Position numbers and translations under genes: made by a program
Assembly: GCF_014639315.1 (NCBI RefSeq)
Contig: NZ_BMFY01000006.1
Span: 1 to 64,000, forward strand
Length of the DNA: 64,000 nt
From: Sediminivirga luteola
GTDB lineage: Bacteria > Actinomycetota > Actinomycetes > Actinomycetales > Brevibacteriaceae
Reading direction: 5' to 3'
Shown: positions 26,835-35,885 of the stretch, piece by piece
How the letters are laid out: each line of letters begins with the position of its first letter
Position numbering within the stretch: the stretch's first letter is position 1
The notes under the pieces: model-generated
The model's input: only the letters and a program-made list of their open reading frames with translations
Told to the model about the DNA's origin: nothing
The model's database searches: none

Positions 26835-27832
26835 CAGTTGGCTCCCGAGAATTCCTTGTTACGGCTGACGATCCAGCGCGCGATCATGTTCACGACCAGG
26901 GTGATGATGAACAGCACCAGGCCGATCGCGATGAGCTGCGCCTGGCGTTCGGAGCCGGGTCCGGCCTCCGGGAAGTTCAGTGCGATCTCCGCGGGGATCG
27001 TCTGGTTGCCGGTGGAGATCAGGGAGGCGGTCAGCGCGCCGCCGGAGAGCACCAGGGCCACCGCCATGGTCTCGCCCAGCGCGCGGCCCAGGCCCAGCAT
27101 GATGCCGGAGATGATGCCGGCGCGAGCGAACGGGAAGACCGCCATCTTGATCATCTCCCAGCGGGTGGCGCCCAGCGCGAGGGCGGCCTCCTCGTGCAGC
27201 TTGGGCGTCTGGATGAAGATCTCGCGGGAGACGGAGGTGATGATCGGCAGGATCATCACGGCCAGCACGATGCCGGCGGTGAGGATGGTCCGCCCGGTGC
27301 CGGAGGGGTTGCCGGCGAACAGGGGGAACCAGCCCAGGTTCTCGTGCAGCCAGCGGTAGACCGGGACCATGGCCGGTGCCAGGAAGCTCATGCCCCAGGC
27401 GCCGTAGACCACGGAGGGGATCGCGGCGAGCAGGTCGATCACGTAGCCGATGGACCTGCTGGCCCGCGGCGGCGCGAAGTGGGAGATGAACAGCGCCACG
27501 CCGATGGCGACCGGGGCGGCCAGGCCGAGCGCGATGATGGAGGCGATGATGGTGCCGCCGACCAGAGGCATCGCGTACTGCAGGAACTGGCCGACGATGA
27601 GTCCTTCGTCCTCGCTGTAGAGCGCGCGCCCGGAGCTGCTGCTCAGGAACAGGGCGACGAAGGCCAGCAGGACGAGGATGGCGATACCTGCGGCCATCGC
27701 CAGGCCGGAGAAGAGCTTGTCGCCGAAGACTCCGCGGCGGTCGGACTGACGGAGGGTCTTCTTGCGGACCGGCCCGGAGGGCGCAGCCGGTCCGGCGGAG
27801 GGCGGTGACGTGGTCTCGTTGGCGTGCGCCAC
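26834..27832 (-). CDS. pstC: Phosphate ABC transporter permease PstC
   Basis: A 332-residue permease with six or seven membrane segments. Characteristic parts are the Ser/Pro-rich cytoplasmic N-terminus, SIGYVIDLLAAIPSVVYGAWGM and the coupling loop EEAALALGATRWEMIKMAVFPFARAGI. It pairs with PstA to form the phosphate channel. GTG start with GGAG five bases upstream. It is separated from pstS by 177 bases that contain a long perfect stem-loop. Confidence 0.96.
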   Translation of the reverse strand: MAHANETTSPPSAGPAAPSGPVRKKTLRQSDRRGVFGDKLFSGLAMAAGIAILVLLAFVALFLSSSSGRALYSEDEGLIVGQFLQYAMPLVGGTIIASIIALGLAAPVAIGVALFISHFAPPRASRSIGYVIDLLAAIPSVVYGAWGMSFLAPAMVPVYRWLHENLGWFPLFAGNPSGTGRTILTAGIVLAVMILPIITSVSREIFIQTPKLHEEAALALGATRWEMIKMAVFPFARAGIISGIMLGLGRALGETMAVALVLSGGALTASLISTGNQTIPAEIALNFPEAGPGSERQAQLIAIGLVLFIITLVVNMIARWIVSRNKEFSGAN

Positions 27833-27897
27833 GTGGTCTCCTACATCGGTGGATGTGACATTCGCATTCGAAAACGAGTGTACGAGGCCGGACGGCG

Positions 27898-27939
27898 ATC
27901 ACGCCCGGAGCCGGCTTTGCAGCCTGCTCCGGGCGTGAT
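27898..27939 (-). terminator. Intra-operon stem-loop between pstS and pstC
   Basis: A perfect 14-bp stem (27898-27911 with 27926-27939; arm ATCACGCCCGGAGC) closes a loop that itself folds as GGCT-GCAA-AGCC on the minus strand. No U-run follows. In this position it may cause partial termination or protect the pstS message from 3' decay, so that the binding protein is made in excess over the channel. Confidence 0.7.
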
Positions 27940-28009
27940 TCTTCAGACTCGCACCCTGTGCGCTGTGCTCAGCTCAGCGAGGTTTCGGCGGAGGGTCTCC
28001 GCCGGGGTG

Positions 28010-29131
28010 TCAGCCTGCGCTGATCTGCGAGATCGCGTCCTCGGCCTCAGCACGCAGGTCCGCGGACAGCGGGGCGTTGCCAGCCGCCTCGGAAGCTGCC
28101 TGCTGGCCTTCCTCGGAGACGATGTACTCGGCGAAGGCGCGGACCAGATCGGCGGTGGCCTCATCCTCGTACTGGTTGCAGAAGATGCTGTAGGCCGCCA
28201 GGACGATCGGGTAGGCGCCGGCTTCCTCGGTGTCGCGGTCGAGTTCGACGGCCATGTTGTTCGGGGCCTGGCCCTCGACGCGCGGGGAGGAGGCGACGGC
28301 GTTGGACGCGGCATCGGCGGAGTACGGCACGTACTCGCCGCCCACGCCGACGGCCACGGACTGCAGGCCGCCGATCTGCGAGGCGTCGGCGTAGGTGATC
28401 GCGCCATCGGTGTCGGAGGTGGTGCTCACCACGCCGGAGGTCTGCTGCGCGGACTCGGCGGTGATGTCGGAAGGCCAGCCGCCGTCCGGCTCCCACTCCC
28501 AGACGTCGCCGGCAGCGGCGTGCAGGTACTCGGTGAAGTTCTCCGTGGTGCCGGAGTCGTCCGAGCGGTGCACGACGGTGATCGGGGTGGACGGCAGGTC
28601 GACGCCGTCGTTCTGCTCGGCGATCTCCGGGGCGTCCCAGGAGGTGATCTCACCGGCGAACACGCGAGCGATGGTCTCGGCGTCCATGTTCAGCTGGGTG
28701 TCGACGCCCTCGACGTTGTAGGCCACGGCGATCGGGGAGATGTAGGCCGGCACGTGGAAGGCGCCGTCCGGGCCGCAGACCTCCTTGGAGGCCTCGTACT
28801 CATCGTCGTCCATGGCGGCGTCGGAGCCGGCGAACAGGTACTCGCCGCTCAGGAAGCCCTCGCGGCCACCGCCGGAACCGACTGCGGCGTAGTTGACCTG
28901 AGCATTCGGGTGGATCTCCGCGAAGCTCTGCGTCCACTCCGTCATGGCGGTCTCCTGCGAGGAGGCGCCGCCGGCGTTGATGGTGCCGCTGAGCTCGCTG
29001 ACCTCGCCGCCGTTCTCCGCGCCATTGGCCTCGGAGCCGGTGTCGGGGTTGTTGGCTCCGCCGCAGGCGGAGAGCGCGAGTGAGCTGGCGGCCAGGATGG
29101 CGACCGCAGGAGCCATACGCTTCGTCTTCAA
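28010..29131 (-). CDS. pstS: Phosphate-binding lipoprotein PstS
   Basis: A 373-residue periplasmic-type binding protein. The signal sequence ends in the lipobox LSAC, followed by an acidic, Gly/Asn-rich linker. Phosphate-binding elements are recognisable: GAGGASSQ-like INAGGASSQETAMTEW, YAAVGSGGGREGFLSG, FAGSDAAM and VVHRSDDSGTTENFTEYL. It captures phosphate at the outer membrane face for PstCAB. A TTG start is proposed because it supplies the basic residues KTKR of the signal peptide and has AAAGGG upstream; ATG at 29116 is an alternative. A PHO box lies upstream. Confidence 0.96.
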   Translation of the reverse strand: MKTKRMAPAVAILAASSLALSACGGANNPDTGSEANGAENGGEVSELSGTINAGGASSQETAMTEWTQSFAEIHPNAQVNYAAVGSGGGREGFLSGEYLFAGSDAAMDDDEYEASKEVCGPDGAFHVPAYISPIAVAYNVEGVDTQLNMDAETIARVFAGEITSWDAPEIAEQNDGVDLPSTPITVVHRSDDSGTTENFTEYLHAAAGDVWEWEPDGGWPSDITAESAQQTSGVVSTTSDTDGAITYADASQIGGLQSVAVGVGGEYVPYSADAASNAVASSPRVEGQAPNNMAVELDRDTEEAGAYPIVLAAYSIFCNQYEDEATADLVRAFAEYIVSEEGQQAASEAAGNAPLSADLRAEAEDAISQISAG

Positions 29132-29186
29132 AAGAGTGCCCTTTCCATATCGTCAGATCGGGAGGGAGTCCCGCTCGTACGCCTTC

Positions 29187-29192
29187 ACGCTA
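29187..29192 (-). promoter_or_regulatory. -10 box TAGCGT of pstS
   Basis: On the minus strand TAGCGT lies 27 bases after the PHO box and about 55 bases before the pstS start, the expected place for an activated promoter. Confidence 0.5.
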
Positions 29193-29219
29193 GGGAGGCA
29201 TCGTGACAAGACTGCGCTG

Positions 29220-29241
29220 TGAAGGTGAACGACAGATGAAC
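29220..29241 (-). promoter_or_regulatory. PHO box (RegX3/PhoP-type) upstream of pstS
   Basis: On the minus strand two adjacent 11-bp direct repeats are present, GTTCATCTGTC and GTTCACCTTCA. This is the known actinobacterial PHO box layout (GTTCA repeats every 11 bp). Position just upstream of the pstS -35 region fits activation under phosphate starvation by the RegX3 encoded in this window. Confidence 0.8.
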
Positions 29242-29353
29242 TTCGCGGCCTGTTGCCAGAGGCCTGCATCACAGTATTCATGCGGGCAAGAGCAGCCTCC
29301 CGGAGCGGGGTGCCGGATGTGCCCGCGCGCTGGTTCCTGCTTCCGCCCGCGGA

Positions 29354-30328
29354 CTAGGAGTCGATCGGACGGAAACGCTCGACCGCAGCCACCCGCGGGG
29401 TGGGGGAGAGGCGGACGTGCGCCACCAGGATCTCCCCGGGAGCGAGGTAGGGGTCCTTCCGGGGCAGGCGCTTGGCCACATGCGGCGGGGAGGCTGACTC
29501 GATCGCCCGCAGGATGGAGGGCAGCACGGGCCGGTGGGTGCATACCGCGACCGGTCTGCCGGCCTGGATCAGCTTCCCGATCAGCCGTTCCGCCCGCTCC
29601 GGTTTCTTCTTGTTGGCCTTCTCGCTGATCTCGGGTTTGAGTTTGATGGTCAGCCCGTGCGCGGCGGAATACGGCTTGAGGGTGGCGACGCAGCGCTTCC
29701 ACGGGCTCGAGATCAGCTTGACCGGCCGCCACGCCGCCAGCAGCCCGGTCAGCGCGAGGGCCTGCCGGGTGCCCAGTGCCAGCAGCGGCCGCAGAGACTC
29801 GGTCTCGTGCCACTTGGAGCGCGGGAACGCCTTGCCGTGGCGGACGATAATGAGCGGCACCGTGCGCAGGCCGTCGTGCGCATGGGCCTCGGTGAGGGCG
29901 TCCAGCTGCCGCCGGTCGTCGTAACGGCTGAGCTTGCGGTAGGCCTCGCGGACGCTCATCCAGCGGGCCTCGTCGATCTCCCGCGGGTTCTCCGGCTGGG
30001 GCGCCTGCTCCCCGCGCACCTCCGCGGCCCAGTAGCTGACGTGCTTGGTGAGCTTCTTCCCGACGGGATAGCGCGCCGATGGCAGCGGGCGGCCGAGGGT
30101 GATCTGCAGTCCGGTTTCCTCGGCCACCTCGCGCACGGCGCACTCCGGCAGCGTCTCACCCGCCTCGATCTTCCCCTTCGGCCAGGACCAGTCCCGGTAG
30201 CGGGGGCGATGCACCAGCAGGACTTCCAGGGCCCCGCCGCGCTCGCGCCAGCACACCGCGCCGGCGGCGAAGACATCGGCGTCCAGGCCGGCCGACGCGC
30301 CCGCCGTGCGTACGGGCGTGGGGGTCAT
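29354..30328 (-). CDS. NUDIX hydrolase with C-terminal histidine phosphatase domain (MutT1-like)
   Basis: A 324-residue two-domain protein. The NUDIX box is complete: [23 protein letters not shown]. The C-terminal half is a phosphoglycerate-mutase-like phosphatase, with the catalytic RHG in [15 protein letters not shown] and a second conserved His in [12 protein letters not shown]. This matches mycobacterial MutT1, which hydrolyses 8-oxo-dGTP and diadenosine polyphosphates. As in Mycobacterium tuberculosis, it directly follows ppk; here the ATG overlaps the ppk stop (ATGA). Confidence 0.9.
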   Translation of the reverse strand: MTPTPVRTAGASAGLDADVFAAGAVCWRERGGALEVLLVHRPRYRDWSWPKGKIEAGETLPECAVREVAEETGLQITLGRPLPSARYPVGKKLTKHVSYWAAEVRGEQAPQPENPREIDEARWMSVREAYRKLSRYDDRRQLDALTEAHAHDGLRTVPLIIVRHGKAFPRSKWHETESLRPLLALGTRQALALTGLLAAWRPVKLISSPWKRCVATLKPYSAAHGLTIKLKPEISEKANKKKPERAERLIGKLIQAGRPVAVCTHRPVLPSILRAIESASPPHVAKRLPRKDPYLAPGEILVAHVRLSPTPRVAAVERFRPIDS

Positions 30329-33300
30329 CCGCCTGCCCTGTGCGGTGCCGGGGCGATCCGGCGCGAATGGTGCCGGTCGATGAGCTCGCTCTGGTAGTCC
30401 CGCAGCGGGCGTCCCTGCGCGTCCTCGGACTCGTGCTGCCAGGTGCCGTCCGAGCGCATCACCCAGCGTGCGGTGGCCTCGTCGAAGGCCAGGCCGAACA
30501 GCGCCTGGACCTCCTCGATGTGCTCGGCGCTGGTGAGCCGCACCATGGCCTCGATGCGCCGGTCCAGATTGCGGTGCATCATATCGGCCGAGCCGATGTA
30601 CACGATGGTGTCGCCGTCGTTGTGGAACACGAAGGCGCGTGAGTGCTCCAGGTACCGGCCCAGGATCGAGACCACTTCGATGTTCTCGCTCAGACCCGGC
30701 ACGCCGGGCCTGATGGCGCAGATGCCCCGCACCAGCACCTGCACCGCGACGCCGGCCTGGGAGGCGCGGTAGAGGGCGTCGATGATCTTCTCGTCGACGA
30801 TGGAGTTCGCCTTCACCTGGATCCGTGCCTCGCGCCCGGCGCGGGCGGCCTCGGTCTCCCGCTCGATCAGCTCGAGCAACCCGTCGCGCAGATCGCGGGG
30901 GGCGACCAGGAGCCGGTTGTAGGTGGAGCTCGGCGCGAAGCCGGAGAGCTGGTTGAACAGCCGGGTCAGATCGTCGCCGACGTCGTCGGTGCAGGTCAGC
31001 AGGCCGAAGTCCTCGTACAGCCGGGCCGTCTTCGGGTGATAGTTCCCGGTGCCGACGTGGCAGTAGCGGCGCAACCCGTGCGATTCCTGGCGCACCACCA
31101 GGGAGAGCTTGGCGTGGGTCTTCAGGCCGACGATGCCGTACACCACGTGGACGCCTGCGCGCTCGAGCTTGCGCGCCCAGGAGATGTTCGCCTCCTCGTC
31201 GAACCGAGCTTTGATCTCCACCACCGCCAGCACCTGCTTGCCGGCACGGGCGGCGTCGATCAGGGCGTCGATGATGGGGGAGTCCCCCGAGGTCCGGTAC
31301 AGAGTCTGCTTGATCGCCAGCACCTTCGGATCGGCCGCGGCCTGTTCCAGGAACGCCTGGACGCTGGTGTTGAACGAGTCGTAGGGGTGGTGGAGCAGGA
31401 TGTCGCGGCTGCGCATCGCCTCGAACACGTCCACCTGGCGGGAGGATTCCCGCTCGGAGAGGTAGCGGTTCATCCGGGGCACGGCCTTGGGATAGCGCAG
31501 ATCGTCGCGGGTCACCGAGCCCAGGGTGAACAGTCCCTTCAGATCCAGCGGCGTGGGCAGCTCGTAGACCTCGCTCTCGCCGACCTCCAGTTCGCGCAGC
31601 AGGATCTGCCGCACCGTCGGATGCATCTCCGGGGTGACCTCCAGCCGCACGGCGGGACCGAAGCGGCGGCGCAGCAGTTCCTTCTCCAGGGCCTTGAGGA
31701 GGTTCTCGGCGTCGTCCTCCTCCACCTCCAGGTCCTCGTTCCGGGTGACGCGGAACGTGCTGTGGTGGATGACCTGCATGCCGGGGAAGAGCTGGTCCAG
31801 ATGCGTGGCGATGATGTCCTCCAACGCCACGAAGCGGGCCGGATGCTCCTTCGAGGGGGTACGGGAGTCCCGGGTGGCGGAGACGTTCACGAACCGCGGG
31901 AGGATCTGCGGGACCTTGACCCGCGCGAAGATCTCCTTGCCGGTGTCCTCGCGCCGCAGCAGCACCCCGAGGTTCAGCGACAGCCCGGAGATGTAGGGGA
32001 ACGGATGCGCCGGGTCCACGGCCAGCGGGGTCAGCACGGGGAAGACCCGCTCCCGGAAGACCTCGTCCATGTGGGCGCGCTCGTCCTCGTGCAGCGCGCC
32101 GACGTCGACGATCTGGATGCCCTCCTGTTCCAGCGCTGGCCGTACGTCGCGGACGAAGACCTCCGCGTGGCGGGTCATCAGCTCGTGGGCGCGCTCGGTG
32201 ATCGCCGCGAGCACATCGCGCGGCTGCACGCCGGTCACGGTGGGCACCGCCAGGCCGGCGGCGATGCGCCGCTTGAGCCCGGCGACGCGGACCATGAAGA
32301 ACTCGTCCAGATTCGAGGCGAAGATCGCCAGGAAGTTCGCCCGCTCCAGCAGCGGCAGGCGGTGGTCCTCGGCGAGCTCGAGCACGCGCTCGTTGAACGC
32401 CAGCCAGCTCAGCTCCCGGTCGACGAACCGGTCGTGCGGCAGCGGGGGCAGAGCGGGCGGCTGAGGGGAATGGGGCTGGGTCACGGTCATATCGTCTTCC
32501 TCTCCGGCCTGCGGGGCGGGGGCCGGCTGGGGATCGGCGGGGGAGAAACTGATGTGCCGCACGGCCACGGAGAAGCCGAGCGACTCGTAGAGACGGAGGG
32601 CGGCCAGATTGTCGCTTTCGACGTACAGCTCTACCAGATCCGCGCCCCGCTCCGACAGGTGCGCCAGGCCGGCCTGGGTGAGCAGGCGGCCCAGTCCCAT
32701 GCCGTGCACGGCGGGGTCCACGCCCACGACGTAGACCTCGCCGACGAGCTTTCCCTCGCGCTGGCTGAGCTTGGTCCGGTGGAAACCGAGGATCCGCGAG
32801 GGGCGCTCCTTCTCGTAGGCCAGGAAGAAACCCTCAGGGTCGAACCCGGGCTGCCGGGCCTCCGCGCGGAAGTCCTCCAGCCGCTGCCCGCCCTGTTCGG
32901 GATGCCAGTGGAAGGCGGCGTTGTTGACCCGCAGCCATTCCTCCTCGTCCTGGCCGGGGCGGAAGGTGCGCAGCCCGATGCCGGGGACCGGTTCCGGGGG
33001 AGGGAACACCGGCCGGGGCCCGGTCTGCATCTGGAGCAGTTCCCGGGCGCGGGCCATCCCCGCAGAATCAGCTAGCGCGGTGGCTGCCGGGAAGTCCCCG
33101 TGGGACCAGAACCAGGAGTGCACGCCCAGCTGTTCCTGGTCGGCGAGGATCCGCTCGAACAGCGCGCGTCCATAGCCGCGCCCGCGGGCGCCGGGAAGCA
33201 CCGCGAACTCGGTGCTCCACCGGGAGCCCAGCAACGCCGCCACACCGGCGGCCACCGGCGTGGGCGCGTCGCCCGGCCGCAACGGCGCCTCGGCCAGCCA

Positions 33301-33474
33301 CACCTCGGCCCGCCCGGACCTCGCCGCCTCCAGGAGTCCGTCCGAGACGGGCGGGATGCCGTCGAGCCGGGCGATCTCCTCCAGCAGGGAGAGCGCGCGG
33401 CGCAGCCGGGGAAGGTCCTCGTCGGCGTAGCCGGCGGCGGCGATGGTGAGCTCGTCCATTCGTGGTGTCCTCAC
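30325..33474 (-). CDS. mshD-ppk1: MshD-polyphosphate kinase continuous reading frame
   Basis: One uninterrupted 1049-codon frame. Residues 1-~310 are mycothiol synthase: two GNAT domains, the second with [17 protein letters not shown] and [20 protein letters not shown] Pro/Ala-rich linker ([17 protein letters not shown]) leads without a stop to Met329, where a full-length PPK1 of 721 residues begins: [35 protein letters not shown], and the phosphorylated His806 in [11 protein letters not shown]. The 5' end may be GTG 33474, overlapping the glnR-type stop, or ATG 33459. Met329 (at 32490) has GGAGAGGAAG six bases upstream, so PPK could also be made separately. Confidence 0.9.
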   Translation of the reverse strand: MRTPRMDELTIAAAGYADEDLPRLRRALSLLEEIARLDGIPPVSDGLLEAARSGRAEVWLAEAPLRPGDAPTPVAAGVAALLGSRWSTEFAVLPGARGRGYGRALFERILADQEQLGVHSWFWSHGDFPAATALADSAGMARARELLQMQTGPRPVFPPPEPVPGIGLRTFRPGQDEEEWLRVNNAAFHWHPEQGGQRLEDFRAEARQPGFDPEGFFLAYEKERPSRILGFHRTKLSQREGKLVGEVYVVGVDPAVHGMGLGRLLTQAGLAHLSERGADLVELYVESDNLAALRLYESLGFSVAVRHISFSPADPQPAPAPQAGEEDDMTVTQPHSPQPPALPPLPHDRFVDRELSWLAFNERVLELAEDHRLPLLERANFLAIFASNLDEFFMVRVAGLKRRIAAGLAVPTVTGVQPRDVLAAITERAHELMTRHAEVFVRDVRPALEQEGIQIVDVGALHEDERAHMDEVFRERVFPVLTPLAVDPAHPFPYISGLSLNLGVLLRREDTGKEIFARVKVPQILPRFVNVSATRDSRTPSKEHPARFVALEDIIATHLDQLFPGMQVIHHSTFRVTRNEDLEVEEDDAENLLKALEKELLRRRFGPAVRLEVTPEMHPTVRQILLRELEVGESEVYELPTPLDLKGLFTLGSVTRDDLRYPKAVPRMNRYLSERESSRQVDVFEAMRSRDILLHHPYDSFNTSVQAFLEQAAADPKVLAIKQTLYRTSGDSPIIDALIDAARAGKQVLAVVEIKARFDEEANISWARKLERAGVHVVYGIVGLKTHAKLSLVVRQESHGLRRYCHVGTGNYHPKTARLYEDFGLLTCTDDVGDDLTRLFNQLSGFAPSSTYNRLLVAPRDLRDGLLELIERETEAARAGREARIQVKANSIVDEKIIDALYRASQAGVAVQVLVRGICAIRPGVPGLSENIEVVSILGRYLEHSRAFVFHNDGDTIVYIGSADMMHRNLDRRIEAMVRLTSAEHIEEVQALFGLAFDEATARWVMRSDGTWQHESEDAQGRPLRDYQSELIDRHHSRRIAPAPHRAGG

Positions 33475-34190
33475 TCGTTCTCACCGCCGTCATCGCCGGC
33501 GTCGTCGCCATCCTCGGCGTGGGCGGCTTCGGGAGCGAAGCGGTAGCCGACGTTGCGGACCGTGCCGATGCTCTTCTCGAAATCCGCGCCGAGTTTCGCC
33601 CGCAACCGGCGCACGTGGACGTCCACCGTGCGCGTGCCGCCGTAGTAGTCATAGCCCCAGACGTCCTGCAGCAGCTGAGCACGCGTGAACACGCGGCCCG
33701 GGTGCTCGGCGAGGAACTTCAGCAGCTCGAACTCCTTGTAGGTGAGGTCCAGCGGGCGTCCGCCGATGCGGACCGTGTAGCTCGCCTCGTCGATGGTCAG
33801 CGCCCCGACCGTGAGAGGCTGGGCGATCTCGTCCTCCGGCGCGTCACGGCTGGTGAGCAGACGCAGGCGGGCTTCGATCTCCGCAGGCCCGGCGGTGGCC
33901 AGGACGACGTCGCCGGCGCGCCAGTCGGCGGAGGCGGCGGCCATCCCGCCTTCACTGAGCGTGATCAGCAGGGGTACCTCGATGCCAACGGTCGTGAGCC
34001 GTTCGTGGGCGATGGCGGCGGCGCCCAGATCCCGCGTGGCGTCCAGGATCACGACGTCGCAGTCCGGCGCGCGCAGCAGCTCCTGGGTGCTGAGCCGGCA
34101 ACGGTGGAGTTCGTGATGGAGGAATGTCAGAGCCGCCAGGGCGTGGTCGGAATCGGGTTCACCGGTGGGCGATACCAATAGAACTCTCAC
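33471..34190 (-). CDS. GlnR-type OmpR-family orphan response regulator
   Basis: A 239-residue regulator. The N-terminal ~110 residues are a degenerate receiver domain ([37 protein letters not shown]) that lacks the usual acidic pocket. The C-terminal winged helix is complete: [55 protein letters not shown]. In actinobacteria GlnR sits immediately before mshD, as here, and controls nitrogen genes. The tail is acidic. I use the family label because the receiver differs from well-studied GlnR proteins. Confidence 0.82.
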   Translation of the reverse strand: MRVLLVSPTGEPDSDHALAALTFLHHELHRCRLSTQELLRAPDCDVVILDATRDLGAAAIAHERLTTVGIEVPLLITLSEGGMAAASADWRAGDVVLATAGPAEIEARLRLLTSRDAPEDEIAQPLTVGALTIDEASYTVRIGGRPLDLTYKEFELLKFLAEHPGRVFTRAQLLQDVWGYDYYGGTRTVDVHVRRLRAKLGADFEKSIGTVRNVGYRFAPEAAHAEDGDDAGDDGGENE

Positions 34191-34295
34191 GCACTGGCCT
34201 CGCTTTCTCCTCTGCCGGGCGTCATTTTACCCGGACGGGACGCCGCAGTGGCATCGGTTGTGCGGCCCGGCCGCGTCATGGTGCACGATTGTTAG

Positions 34296-35123
34296 ATGAT
34301 GTGGTTCCGCGTCCTGGTCACCGCCGTGCTGGCGATCGCGCTCAGCCTTGCCATCTACGCGGGCCCGCTGCCGTTCGCGCTGGCGACCGCGGGAGTGGTG
34401 ATCGTACTTGCCTACGGCTGGCCCAGGCTCACCGACTCGCCCCAGCCCCGGCTGACCTCGCTGATGCTGTTCCTGACCGGCATGGCGGGACTGGTCTCGG
34501 TGTGGTTCAGCGACCACATCACGCCGCTGGTGTGGCTCGCGCCGGTCGCCGGGGGCGCGCTGCTGTGGACCTTCATCCAGCATCTGGCCCGCGGCATCGA
34601 CGCCTCCCACGCGGTGGCGAACGTCTCGGCTCAGATCGCCGGCGCGGTCATCGTGCTGTGCGTCGGCACCCTGCTGGCGGCCCTCCTGGTCCCCGGTGAC
34701 CGCACCATCATCCTGGTGGGCCTGGTCAGCCTGACCGCCGCGCTGGCCGCCATCGCCCTGCCGTGGCCGGCGCTCTACACGACGCCGCTGGCGCTGGGCG
34801 TCGCGGTGCTGGCGGGCATGGCTACCGGCGCGGTCGCGGGTGAGGGCGCGGCCGGCTGGCTGGTCAGCGGCGTGCTGGGCGCGGTCCTCTCTGCTCTCGT
34901 GGTCGCCGTGGACCTGCTGCTGGGGCAAGTGGCGCGCAGCCGCTATCAGGGACCGGAGGACGCCGATGAGGCCAGCCAGGGGCACGGCGCCTCCGACCGG
35001 CTGCTGACGAAGACGCTCACCAAGACCCGGCGGCTCGGCGTGCAGCTGGCACTGGGCGCGGCCCCGGTCGCGCTCTCCGGCGTGGTGATCTACATGGCTG
35101 AGCGCGTGGTCGTCTTCGGTTAG
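34296..35123 (+). CDS. Conserved integral membrane protein
   Basis: A 275-residue protein with about eight hydrophobic helices beginning at VLVTAVLAIALSLAIYAGPLPFALA, a hydrophilic loop near residues 205-245 (SRYQGPEDADEASQGHG) and a final helix. Similar proteins lie beside glnR/mshD in related actinobacteria, but no function is known to me. Divergent from the GlnR-type gene. The stop codon TAG is also the start of the -10 box of the next small gene. Confidence 0.75.
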   Translation: MMWFRVLVTAVLAIALSLAIYAGPLPFALATAGVVIVLAYGWPRLTDSPQPRLTSLMLFLTGMAGLVSVWFSDHITPLVWLAPVAGGALLWTFIQHLARGIDASHAVANVSAQIAGAVIVLCVGTLLAALLVPGDRTIILVGLVSLTAALAAIALPWPALYTTPLALGVAVLAGMATGAVAGEGAAGWLVSGVLGAVLSALVVAVDLLLGQVARSRYQGPEDADEASQGHGASDRLLTKTLTKTRRLGVQLALGAAPVALSGVVIYMAERVVVFG

Positions 35124-35126
35124 ACT
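35121..35126 (+). promoter_or_regulatory. -10 box TAGACT overlapping upstream stop codon
   Basis: TAGACT ends eight bases before the ATG at 35135 and its first three bases are the stop codon of the preceding gene. It fits a leaderless promoter for the small membrane protein. Confidence 0.6.
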
Positions 35127-35134
35127 TGCGAATT

Positions 35135-35254
35135 ATGCATGACGAATACCTCGCTCTGGAGATCTTCTTCACCAGCCTCCTGGTGCTGTCGGTCCTCGCC
35201 ATCGGCGCCATCTCCGGCCTGGTGGTCTACCGTCTCTACAAGCCCAAGCGCTGA
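35135..35254 (+). CDS. Small single-pass membrane protein (39 aa)
   Basis: ATG at 35135 opens a 39-codon frame ending TGA at 35254: a short acidic start (MHDEYLALE), one hydrophobic helix of about 24 residues, then a basic end YRLYKPKR. The layout is N-out/C-in by the positive-inside rule. A strong leaderless-type -10 box, tight packing (23 bases before the next gene) and an actinobacterial look support a real gene. Function unknown. Confidence 0.72.
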   Translation: MHDEYLALEIFFTSLLVLSVLAIGAISGLVVYRLYKPKR

Positions 35255-35277
35255 CCGGCCCCCAAGGCTGAAGCCCG

Positions 35278-35880
35278 ATGCCGATAGAACTCGACGCCTC
35301 GGTTCATCCTGAGCTCGTCCCGCTGTCCTGGCTGATCGGTTCCTGGGAGGGTGCCGGCGTGGTCGGTTATCCGGGGATGGAGAACCGGCAGTTCGGCCAG
35401 CGGGTCGATTTTACCGTGCCCAAGGGCGGCAACTATCTGCAGTATTCCGCCCAGTCCTGGCTCCTCGACGGCGAGGGCCAGCTGGAGGACACGCTCGCCC
35501 TGGAGACCGGCATCTGGCAGCTCGTGCGCAAGCGCGGCGAGGCGGACCCGGGCCCGGGCATGATCCCGCCCTCCGGCCCCGGGGAATACCGGACCGCCGA
35601 GCAGATCGAGACGCTCCGCAACGACGAGGGCAAGTTCGAGGTCGAGGTCTCCCTGGTCCACCCGCACGGCGTCCTGGAACTGTATGCGGGCACCGTCGAC
35701 GCCGCGCAGATCCACCTGGCGACCGACGTCGTCGCCCGGACCACCACCGCCAAGGAGTACAAGGCGTCCACCCGGATGTACGGGCTGGTCAAAGGCGATC
35801 TGCTGTGGGCCTGGGACATGGCGGCCCTGGGCCACAGCCTGGCCTCTCACGCCTCCGCGCAGCTGAAGAAGGTGGCCTGA
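35278..35880 (+). CDS. FABP family / nitrobindin-like heme-binding protein
   Basis: A 200-residue beta-barrel protein. The hallmark GSWEGAGVVGYP (GxWxGxG) is near the N-terminus, with a matching barrel end TTTAKEYKASTRMYGLV. Nitrobindins bind ferric heme and handle nitric oxide or peroxynitrite. The proximal histidine is likely the one near the C-terminus (LGHSLASHASAQL), where SH pairs are conserved in the family. Followed after five bases by the YgfZ-like gene, so probably co-transcribed. Confidence 0.88.
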   Translation: MPIELDASVHPELVPLSWLIGSWEGAGVVGYPGMENRQFGQRVDFTVPKGGNYLQYSAQSWLLDGEGQLEDTLALETGIWQLVRKRGEADPGPGMIPPSGPGEYRTAEQIETLRNDEGKFEVEVSLVHPHGVLELYAGTVDAAQIHLATDVVARTTTAKEYKASTRMYGLVKGDLLWAWDMAALGHSLASHASAQLKKVA

Positions 35881-35885
35881 TCCCG

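Noticed and set aside
30643-33075. An 810-codon plus-strand frame
   Set aside because: It lies wholly antisense to the MshD-PPK gene and its translation is low-complexity with no recognisable domain.
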